Source of the DNA: Nitriliruptoraceae bacterium
GTDB taxonomy: Bacteria; Actinomycetota; Nitriliruptoria; Nitriliruptorales; Nitriliruptoraceae
NCBI GenBank assembly: GCA_007134165.1
Contig: SLLJ01000422.1
Location: 1-6,892 of the forward strand
Length of the DNA: 6,892 bases
Reading direction: 5' to 3'
Every line of letters begins with the position of its first letter. Position 1 is the stretch's first letter. Position numbers and translations under genes: made by a program. Shown here one piece after another: positions 1-5,114 of this stretch. The notes beneath the pieces are model-generated. The model worked only from the letters and a program-made list of their open reading frames with translations, was not told where the DNA came from and searched no databases.

Positions 1-36
1 CCCGCGGAAGACGACGGGCCCGCGGAAGACGACGCC
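1..36 (+). repeat. 18-bp imperfect tandem duplication in the linker
   Basis: Two adjacent 18-bp units (1-18 and 19-36) are identical at 16 of 18 positions. They encode PAEDDG and PAEDDA. They sit in the acidic linker between the presumed lipid anchor and the folded domain and keep the frame. More copies may lie to the left of the window. Confidence 0.75.
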
Positions 37-984
37 GCAGACGAGCCCGCCGCAGCCGGGCCCCTGACGGTGTACTCCGGTCGCAACGAGGAACTCGTCG
101 GCGGGATCTTCGACGACTTCACCGCCGAGACCGGCATCGAGGTCCAGGTCCGCTACGGCAACACCGCCGAACTCGCGGCCACGATCGTCGAGGAGGGCGA
201 CGCCAGCCCTGCCGACGTGTATTTCGCCCAGGATGCCGGGGCGCTCGGCGCTCTCGAACGCGAGGATCGGTTCGTCGGCCTGCCCGACGATGTGCTCGAG
301 CTGGTCGACCCCCTGTTCCGCTCCCGCGAAGGCAACTGGACCGGGACGACCGGCCGGGTCCGGGTACTGGCCTACAACACCGACCTGCTGGACGCCGACG
401 AGGTGCCCGACAGCGTGCTGGACCTGACCGATCCCCAGTGGGAGGGCCGGGTCGGCTGGGCACCGACCAACGGGTCGTTCCAGGCGTTCGTGACCGCTCT
501 GCGCGTGGTCGAGGGCGACGAGGCCGCCCGCAGCTGGCTCGAGGGCATGCTGGCCAACGGCGCGGTCGAGTTCGAGAACAACACGGCGATCGTGGAGGGG
601 GTCTCGCGCGGCGAGGTCGAGATCGGGATCACCAACCACTACTACCTCGCCCGCTTCCAGGCCGAGGACGCTGACTTCCCGGTCGACAACCACTTCCTGC
701 CCGGCGACATCGGCGGGCTGGTCAACATCGCGGGGGTCGGCGTGCTGGCCACCAGCGACCAGCCCGACGCCGCGTTCGAGCTCGTGCGCTACCTGCTCAG
801 CGAGGACGTGCAGGCCTACTTCGGGCAGGTCACCGACGCGCTCGAGTTCCCGGTTCGCACCGGCATCGACTCGCCCGAGCTCCCCACCTTCGAGCAGATC
901 GATCCGCCCGATGTCGACCTCAGCGACCTCGAGGACCTGCAGGGCACCCTCGAGCTGCTGAACGAGGTCGGGGCCCTGACCTGA
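1..984 (+). CDS. fbpA: Ferric iron ABC transporter substrate-binding protein (FbpA-like), 5'-truncated by window edge
   Basis: This is probably the extracytoplasmic receptor that captures ferric iron and delivers it to the neighbouring permease. The frame is open from base 1, so start codon and signal peptide lie outside the window. A methionine-type codon at 70 is not the start: it falls inside the first beta strand of the fold (LTVYSGRNEELV, about residues 22-33 counted from base 1). The first 20 residues are an Ala/Pro/Asp/Glu-rich linker, as is common after a lipoprotein signal peptide. Family marks are the VYSGRNEEL start, ADVYFAQDAGALGAL, the hinge VLAYNTDLL, and ITNHYYLARF, whose adjacent tyrosines (residues 214-215) match the Fe-binding Tyr pair of FbpA proteins. 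The His ligand found near the N-terminus of Neisseria FbpA is not present at the matching place (RNE instead). The protein is markedly acidic. The stop is 29 bp before the permease ATG, so the two are probably co-transcribed. Iron specificity is inferred from family resemblance; other metals are not excluded. Confidence 0.9.
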   Translation, partial: PAEDDGPAEDDAADEPAAAGPLTVYSGRNEELVGGIFDDFTAETGIEVQVRYGNTAELAATIVEEGDASPADVYFAQDAGALGALEREDRFVGLPDDVLELVDPLFRSREGNWTGTTGRVRVLAYNTDLLDADEVPDSVLDLTDPQWEGRVGWAPTNGSFQAFVTALRVVEGDEAARSWLEGMLANGAVEFENNTAIVEGVSRGEVEIGITNHYYLARFQAEDADFPVDNHFLPGDIGGLVNIAGVGVLATSDQPDAAFELVRYLLSEDVQAYFGQVTDALEFPVRTGIDSPELPTFEQIDPPDVDLSDLEDLQGTLELLNEVGALT

Positions 985-997
985 GTCGCCCCACCGG

Positions 998-1003
998 TAC
1001 GGT
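998..1003 (+). promoter_or_regulatory. Possible -10 box (TACGGT) upstream of the permease
   Basis: TACGGT fits the TAnnnT pattern of actinobacterial -10 boxes. It ends 10 nt before the ATG at 1014, so it could drive a nearly leaderless transcript. The spacing is a little long and no -35 box is evident. Such a transcript would lack most or all of the left arm of the hairpin. Confidence 0.25.
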
Positions 1004-1038
1004 GGCGGGCGCCATGAGCAACCAGGCGCCCGCCACCG
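1000..1038 (+). promoter_or_regulatory. Perfect 14-bp inverted repeat enclosing the permease start codon
   Basis: The left arm 1000-1013 (CGGTGGCGGGCGCC) is the exact reverse complement of the right arm 1025-1038 (GGCGCCCGCCACCG). The 11-nt loop 1014-1024 starts with the ATG of the permease. A second, shorter hairpin competes with it: CCACCG at 991-996 can pair with CGGTGG at 1000-1005, the same bases used by the outer part of the long stem. No T-run follows, so it is not a typical intrinsic terminator. In a transcript from the upstream gene it could limit permease translation or protect the 3' end of the binding-protein mRNA. The repeat is certain; the role is inference. Confidence 0.6.
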
Positions 1039-2648
1039 AGCAGCAGCTGAGCCGACCGTTGTCGCCGCGCCGTGGGCGCGGCGGCGCGGTCGGTCGCACG
1101 CACCCGCTGGTGTGGGTCCCGGCGGTGGCGGTGGCGCTGGTCATGCTGCTGCCCGCGGCCTACCTCGTGGTGGCTGCGGCCGGCCTTGCTCCCGAGCGCA
1201 TCGTCGGGATCGTGCTGGATCCGGCCACCGCCCGGCTGGCCGGCCGCACCCTGCTGCTGGCCGGGTCGGTCACCCTGGCCAGCCTGCTCGTCGGCGTGCC
1301 GGTGGCCTGGCTGACCACCCGCAGCGACCTGCCGGCCCGGCGCTTCTTCGCCCTCGCGACCGCCCTTCCGCTGGTCATCCCGACCTACGTGGGCGCGTTC
1401 ACGCTGGTGGCGGCCTTCGCCCGGGGTGGGCTGATCGAGGAGTGGCTCGGGATCGTCCCACCGAGCCCCTACGGCTTCTGGGGAGCCTTCGTCGCGCTGA
1501 CCCTGTTCAGCTTCCCCTACGTGCTGATCACCGTGCAGGCCTCGCTGCGGGGGTTGGATCCCGCGCTCGAGGAGGCCAGCCGGCTGCTGGGCCACGGGCC
1601 GCTGCGAACCTTCGTGCGTGTCACCCTGCCCCAGCTGCGGGTCAGTGCCTCGGCCGGGGCGCTGCTGGTGACCCTGTACGTGTTCAGCGACTTCGGCGCG
1701 GTGTCGATCCTGCGCTACTCGACCTTCACCCGCGGCCTGTACCTGCAGTACCGCAGCGCCTTCGACCGCGCGCCCGCGGCACTGCTCGGGCTGCTGCTGG
1801 TGCTCATGACGCTCGTGGTGATCATGCTCGAGGCCCGCGTGGCCCGGGACCGCGGCGGGCAGCTCGGCTCCCGGGGTCCGAGCCGACCGGGTCCCCGGGT
1901 GCCGCTGGGCGCCTGGCGCTGGCCGGCGGCGGCGGCCTGCAGCCTGATCGTGCTGCTGGGTCTGGTGACGCCGGTGAGCGTGATCGTGTTCTGGATGGTG
2001 CGCGGACTCCGGGCCGGGGAACAGGTCAACGTCGCCATCGGCGCGGCCGGCCGCAGCCTGCTCGCCGCTGGGCTCGGCGCATTGGTGGCCGTCCTGGCCG
2101 CGTTGCCGGTGGCGATCTGGGCGGGGCGGTCGCGCTCGCGCCTGGCGCGGGTGGCAGAGCGGGCGTCGTTCACCGGCTACGCGCTGCCGGGCATCGTGGT
2201 GGCGCTTGCGCTGGTGTTCTTCGGGATCCGGGTCGTCCCCGGCCTCTACCAGACCCTGGCGATGCTGGTGTTCGCCTACGTGGTGCTGTTCCTTCCACAG
2301 GCGGTCGGCGCGATCCGTGCCTCGTTGCTGCAGGTCGATGGCAACGTCGAAGGTGCCGCACGTGTGCTGGGCAGCACTCGGACCGCCACGTTGCGGCGGG
2401 TCACGTTGCCGCTGTCGCGTCGCGGGGCGCTGGCCGGCGGCGCGCTGGTGATGCTCACCGCGCTCAAGGAGCTGCCCGCCACGCTGCTGCTCGCTCCCAC
2501 CGGGTTCGACACCCTGGCGACCCGCGTGTGGTCGGCGACCTCGGAGGCCTTCTACACCCGGGCAGCGGTCCCGGCGCTGGGGCTGATCCTGCTCGGATCG
2601 GTGCCGCTGGCCGTGCTCATGGTCCGTGAGCGTCGCGAGCGTGGCTGA
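1014..2648 (+). CDS. fbpB: Ferric iron ABC transporter permease, fused two-domain (FbpB-like)
   Basis: This is the inner-membrane channel subunit of a ferric-iron importer, with two permease domains in one chain of 544 residues, the usual FbpB/SfuB layout. About 12 hydrophobic segments can be seen, roughly at 33-57, 80-102, 115-137, 152-175, 214-235, 255-274, 303-330, 346-370, 387-406, 411-432, 472-492 and 518-538. Each half carries an EAA loop that docks the ATPase: about 186-206 (EEASRLLG...VTLP) and 446-466 (EGAARVLG...VTLP). The stretch LKELPATLLLAPTGFDTLAT (about 484-503) is a hallmark of this family. The N-terminus is a cytoplasmic tail rich in Arg. I chose ATG 1014; an in-frame GTG at 1002 would add four residues. 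Neither has a clear Shine-Dalgarno site, and ATG 1014 lies in the loop of a strong inverted repeat. It follows the binding-protein gene by 29 bp and ends 6 bp from the convergent ATPase gene. Confidence 0.93.
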   Translation: MSNQAPATEQQLSRPLSPRRGRGGAVGRTHPLVWVPAVAVALVMLLPAAYLVVAAAGLAPERIVGIVLDPATARLAGRTLLLAGSVTLASLLVGVPVAWLTTRSDLPARRFFALATALPLVIPTYVGAFTLVAAFARGGLIEEWLGIVPPSPYGFWGAFVALTLFSFPYVLITVQASLRGLDPALEEASRLLGHGPLRTFVRVTLPQLRVSASAGALLVTLYVFSDFGAVSILRYSTFTRGLYLQYRSAFDRAPAALLGLLLVLMTLVVIMLEARVARDRGGQLGSRGPSRPGPRVPLGAWRWPAAAACSLIVLLGLVTPVSVIVFWMVRGLRAGEQVNVAIGAAGRSLLAAGLGALVAVLAALPVAIWAGRSRSRLARVAERASFTGYALPGIVVALALVFFGIRVVPGLYQTLAMLVFAYVVLFLPQAVGAIRASLLQVDGNVEGAARVLGSTRTATLRRVTLPLSRRGALAGGALVMLTALKELPATLLLAPTGFDTLATRVWSATSEAFYTRAAVPALGLILLGSVPLAVLMVRERRERG

Positions 2649-2654
2649 GGCGGG

Positions 2655-3758
2655 CTAGATCGACGACCGCGGGAAGGTGACCACGGGTCCGTCCACGCTC
2701 AGCGACACCCGGGTGCCGCGGGCGAGGTCGAGGTGGGGGCCGCGCCGCACCCGAACGTGCCGAACGTCATCGAGGCTGAGTTCGAGCAGTTGGTCGTGGC
2801 CGAAGTAGGAGATTGCGGTGATCGTGGCCCGACCCTCGGCATCGGCCCGGACTCGGACCGCCTCGGGGCGCACGACCACCGTGAGCTCGTCGGACTCGGT
2901 GGCCGCGATCGTCGGGAGCCGACCGATCGGGGTGTCGACCAGGTAGCGACCGGCGCGGGTTCCGGGCAGCACATCGGCTTCGCCGACGAACTCGGCCACG
3001 AATCGCGTGGCCGGCCGGGTGTAGAGGGTCTGCGGGTCGGCGGCCTGATGCACCCGGCCCTCGGCCATGACCACGACCCGGTCGGCCAGCGACAGGGCCT
3101 CCTCCTGGTCGTGGGTCACGAACACCGCGGTCTGCTCAGCGGCCCGCAGGATGGCGCGCACTTCCTCGCGCACCGAGGCGCGCAGGCTGGCGTCGAGGTT
3201 GGAGAACGGCTCGTCGAGCAGGACCAGGTCGGGGGCCGGTGCCAGCGCCCGGGCCAGGGCGACCCGTTGCTGCTGACCGCCCGACAGCGCGGTGGGCAGC
3301 CGGGCGTCGAGCCCGGCAAGCCCGACCAGGTCGAGCACCTCGGCCACCCGGCGCCGGCGTGCGTTGCGCGGTAGGTGACGCAGCCCGTAGGCGACGTTAC
3401 GGGCCACGTCCAGGTGGGGGAACAGCGCGTAGTCCTGGAAGACCATGCCGACCTGACGGCGTTCGGGTGGAACCCGGACCCCCGGCGCGTTCACGGTTCG
3501 CCCGTCGATGACGATGGTGCCGGACTCGGGCTCGAGCAGGCCGGCGACCAGGCGCAGCACGGTGGTCTTGCCGCAGCCGGAGGGGCCGAGCAGCGCGGTC
3601 AGGCTGCCGCGGATGACCTCCAGGTCCACATCGTCGACCACGAGGTGGGCCCCGTACCGGTGCCGCAGGCCGCGGACGCTGAGCGCAGCGGTGGCCGTCC
3701 CGGGCGTGGTGTCGGTCACGGCGGGGACGGCGGTGGGCGGCGCGGACACGCTGGACAC
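2655..3758 (-). CDS. fbpC: Ferric iron ABC transporter ATP-binding protein (FbpC-like)
   Basis: This cytoplasmic ATPase should power import through the adjacent permease. The 367-residue protein shows every ABC motif: aromatic A-loop Tyr35, Walker A GPSGCGKT (58-65), Q-loop Gln108 in GMVFQDYALFPH, signature LSGGQQQR (158-165), Walker B LVLLDEP (178-184, catalytic Glu183), D-loop SNLD (186-189) and switch His216. The segment VPPERRQVGMVFQDYALFPH is typical of the iron/spermidine-type importers. The last ~120 residues form a TOBE-like regulatory domain, with VVVRPEAVRV as its most recognisable piece. The start is GTG at 3758-3756, with GGAG 12 nt upstream; the first ~25 residues are a low-complexity Ala/Thr/Pro tail, so a slightly later start is possible. 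Unusually, it lies opposite in strand to the binding protein and permease. It is divergent from the DtxR-family gene across 79 bp containing a DtxR-box-like palindrome, which suggests metal repression. Confidence 0.93.
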   Translation of the reverse strand: MSSVSAPPTAVPAVTDTTPGTATAALSVRGLRHRYGAHLVVDDVDLEVIRGSLTALLGPSGCGKTTVLRLVAGLLEPESGTIVIDGRTVNAPGVRVPPERRQVGMVFQDYALFPHLDVARNVAYGLRHLPRNARRRRVAEVLDLVGLAGLDARLPTALSGGQQQRVALARALAPAPDLVLLDEPFSNLDASLRASVREEVRAILRAAEQTAVFVTHDQEEALSLADRVVVMAEGRVHQAADPQTLYTRPATRFVAEFVGEADVLPGTRAGRYLVDTPIGRLPTIAATESDELTVVVRPEAVRVRADAEGRATITAISYFGHDQLLELSLDDVRHVRVRRGPHLDLARGTRVSLSVDGPVVTFPRSSI

Positions 3759-3785
3759 GGCTGGTGGGTGCTCCGTTCGGGAGTC

Positions 3786-3804
3786 TTAGGGTACCCTTAC
3801 CGAC
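3786..3804 (+). promoter_or_regulatory. DtxR/IdeR-box-like operator in divergent promoter
   Basis: The 19-mer TTAGGGTACCCTTACCGAC matches 14 of 19 positions of the IdeR/DtxR box as I recall it (TWAGGTTAGSCTAACCTWA). Inside it, 3788-3797 (AGGGTACCCT) is a perfect 10-bp palindrome. It lies 33 bp before the repressor GTG and 27 bp before the ATPase GTG, in the only gap between the two divergent genes. It could therefore govern both, including autoregulation of the repressor. Binding is inferred from similarity and position. Confidence 0.6.
3787..3797. promoter_or_regulatory. Overlapping -10-like boxes on both strands
   Basis: The palindrome reads TACCCT on the plus strand (3792-3797) and again on the minus strand (3793-3788). 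TAGGGT is also present on the plus strand at 3787-3792. All fit TAnnnT. A repressor bound here would cover both promoters. No good -35 box is seen for either direction, so the promoter call is tentative. Confidence 0.35.
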
Positions 3805-3825
3805 CGGATCCACGCCAACGACCGC

Positions 3826-3831
3826 GGGAGG
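3826..3831 (+). promoter_or_regulatory. Ribosome binding site fixing the repressor start
   Basis: GGGAGG lies 6 nt before GTG 3838. It is the clearest Shine-Dalgarno site in the window and supports that GTG as the start. Confidence 0.75.
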
Positions 3832-3837
3832 ACCAGG

Positions 3838-4521
3838 GTGCCGCTTGCCGGGCTCGAGCCGCAGGTCTCCACCAACGCGAGGCCGAGCCTTCGCACCGAG
3901 GTGCTCGAGGTCCTGCTCGACCGCCACGGGCAGCGAATCACGCGCGAGGACGTCGCCGCCGCACTGGCGCTGCATGGACCGCAGGTCTCGGCCGCGCTCG
4001 ACGGGCTGCTCGCGGAGCGCACGGCGTGCGAGCGTGACGGTCGACTCGCCCTGACCGAACCCGGCTACCAGCGTGCGGTGGCGGCGGTCCGCCGCCACCG
4101 CCTCACCGAGCGCCTGCTCAGCGACCTGCTCGGGGTCGAGTGGTGGCAGGTCCACCATGAGGCCGAGGGCCTCGAGGGCCGCATCACGCCGGTCCTCGAA
4201 GCCCGGTTGGTGGAGGTACTCGGCGACCCGGGGACCTGCCCACACGGCAACCCGATCCCCGGTTCGGCCAACCGCCCCGACCAGTCCGACGCCGTGCGAC
4301 TGGCCGAGGCACCGCTGGGCCCGGTCACCGTGGTGCGGATCACCGAGACCCTCGAGGGCGACGATGAGGCGCTGCAGCTGTTGCAGGGCTGCGGGTTCGT
4401 GCCCGGTCGCGACGCGGAGCTCAAGCGCCGCGAGAAGGGCTGGGTCGAGGTGGCGGGCACCGTCCACGACGCCGCCCTGCCCCCACACGTGGCCGCCCAC
4501 ACCTACGTCATCCCCCGCTGA
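3838..4521 (+). CDS. DtxR-family metal-dependent transcriptional repressor with altered metal site
   Basis: This 227-residue protein has the three parts of DtxR/IdeR. There is an N-terminal winged helix (about 20-80, recognition region HGPQVSAALDGLL) and a dimerisation and metal domain (about 81-142) ending in the family mark CPHGNPIPG (134-142). A C-terminal SH3/FeoA-like domain covers about 152-227. Compared with Corynebacterium DtxR, the ancillary-site residues His79, Glu83 and His98 are kept (His87, Glu91, His106 here). At the primary site Cys102 is Glu110, Glu105 is kept (Glu113), His106 is Gly114, and the Met10 position is not Met (Arg19 if aligned without gaps). Glu in place of Cys is also seen in manganese-type MntR; loss of the His is unusual. 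The start is GTG with GGGAGG 6 nt upstream. It is divergent from the iron ATPase gene with a DtxR-box-like element between, so it probably represses the importer and itself. Which metal it senses is uncertain. Confidence 0.88.
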   Translation: MPLAGLEPQVSTNARPSLRTEVLEVLLDRHGQRITREDVAAALALHGPQVSAALDGLLAERTACERDGRLALTEPGYQRAVAAVRRHRLTERLLSDLLGVEWWQVHHEAEGLEGRITPVLEARLVEVLGDPGTCPHGNPIPGSANRPDQSDAVRLAEAPLGPVTVVRITETLEGDDEALQLLQGCGFVPGRDAELKRREKGWVEVAGTVHDAALPPHVAAHTYVIPR

Positions 4522-4553
4522 GCGCGGCGCCGGGAGCTCGTGCGGGCGACGGC

Positions 4554-4559
4554 TAGGCT
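4554..4559 (+). promoter_or_regulatory. Likely -10 box (TAGGCT) for leaderless expression
   Basis: TAGGCT fits TAnnnT and ends 8 nt before ATG 4568, close to the spacing expected when transcription starts at or just before the start codon. There is no Shine-Dalgarno site between it and the ATG, as expected for a leaderless mRNA. No clear -35 box is present. Confidence 0.45.
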
Positions 4560-4567
4560 GCGCCCCC

Positions 4568-4909
4568 ATGACCAGCCCTGAGCCCCGATCCGAGCCACGC
4601 CGACGCAGCGTCGCCGTGCTCGGTGATCGCATCCTGGTGGCCCCGCCCGGCGACGAGGAGCGTCGCTCGCGTGGCGGCATCCTGATCCCGGCGACCGCAC
4701 AGTCGGTCGACCGCAAGGGGATCTGGGGCCAGACGCTGGGGGTCGGCCCCCACGTGCGGCAGGTCGACGTCGGCGACGACATCCTCTACCTGCCCGACGA
4801 CGCCATCGAGGTCGAGGTGCAGGGAGAGCCCTATCTGATCGTGCGTGAACGCGACGTGCATGCGGTGGGCTCGACCCGCCGCGACGGAGCCACCGGCCTG
4901 TACCTGTAG
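4568..4909 (+). CDS. Cpn10/GroES-like protein, actinobacterial solitary type
   Basis: This 113-residue protein has a Cpn10 fold signature. It shows VAVLGDRILVAP (15-26) as the first strand, a mobile-loop-like stretch with RGGILIPAT (35-43), then GVGPHVRQVDVGDDILYLP (58-76) and YLIVRERDVHAV (89-100). The tripeptide ILI (38-40) sits where GroES carries its GroEL-binding hydrophobic tripeptide. The C-terminus extends past the usual GroES end and finishes TGLYL, an ending I recall from GroES-like proteins of Streptomyces and relatives that are encoded away from groEL. No groEL gene lies beside it here, so it may be an accessory paralogue and not the main co-chaperonin. Start ATG 4568 is chosen because similarity begins soon after it and a -10-like box sits just upstream; the frame is open further upstream but overlaps the repressor gene there. 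A function in protein folding is inferred. Confidence 0.85.
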   Translation: MTSPEPRSEPRRRSVAVLGDRILVAPPGDEERRSRGGILIPATAQSVDRKGIWGQTLGVGPHVRQVDVGDDILYLPDDAIEVEVQGEPYLIVRERDVHAVGSTRRDGATGLYL

Positions 4910-5114
4910 GCGCCGTGTGAGGCGGGGCTGTGCCCGCTCGCGCCCTCTGGCCCGCACGAGCAGGTTCGCGTCAGGGTGGGCACCGACTCCGAGGTCACCA
5001 GCTCTCTCGACGTCTCGGCCACGATCCTGGCCGTACCGCCTCGAACGGGCCGTGCGGCCCTGACGGGCCGGTGTGCGCCGACCCTATGGTGCAGGTCGCG
5101 CAGACGATGAGGAG
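4910..5114. other. Intergenic region without a supported gene
   Basis: About 205 bp lie between the Cpn10-like gene and the histidine kinase. Open frames crossing it have no recognisable protein. Two weak hairpins are present: GCGGG 4922-4926 with CCCGC 4933-4937, and GGGCC 5047-5051 with GGCCC 5056-5060. The first lies 12 bp after the preceding stop and might end transcription, but it has no T-run. I see no tRNA or other RNA gene. Confidence 0.5.
5085..5090 (+). promoter_or_regulatory. Possible -10 box (TATGGT) for the histidine kinase gene
   Basis: TATGGT fits TAnnnT well and lies 24 nt before GTG 5115, which would give a leader of roughly 18 nt. CTGACG at 5060-5065 could be a weak -35 box, but the 19-bp spacing is long. 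Confidence 0.35.

Noticed and set aside
1000..1038. The 14-bp inverted repeat as a simple rho-independent terminator
   Set aside because: No T-run follows the right arm, and the right arm lies within the permease coding sequence.
816..1595. 259-codon minus-strand open frame across the binding-protein and permease junction
   Set aside because: Low-complexity Gln/Gly/Arg composition, no motif, and it overlaps two strongly supported genes.
1112..2629. Long open frame overlapping the permease gene on the same strand
   Set aside because: It is a shifted-frame shadow of a GC-rich gene: rich in Arg, Gly, Ala and Pro, with no recognisable domain, while the other frame encodes a clear permease.
3397..4782. 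Long minus-strand open frame across the ATPase 5' end, repressor and Cpn10-like gene
   Set aside because: It crosses three well-supported genes and a regulatory region, and its translation shows no family motif. Few stops are expected by chance at this GC content.
4922..4937. Short hairpin after the Cpn10-like gene as an intrinsic terminator
   Set aside because: The stem is only 5 bp and no T-run follows; hairpins this weak are common by chance in such GC-rich DNA.
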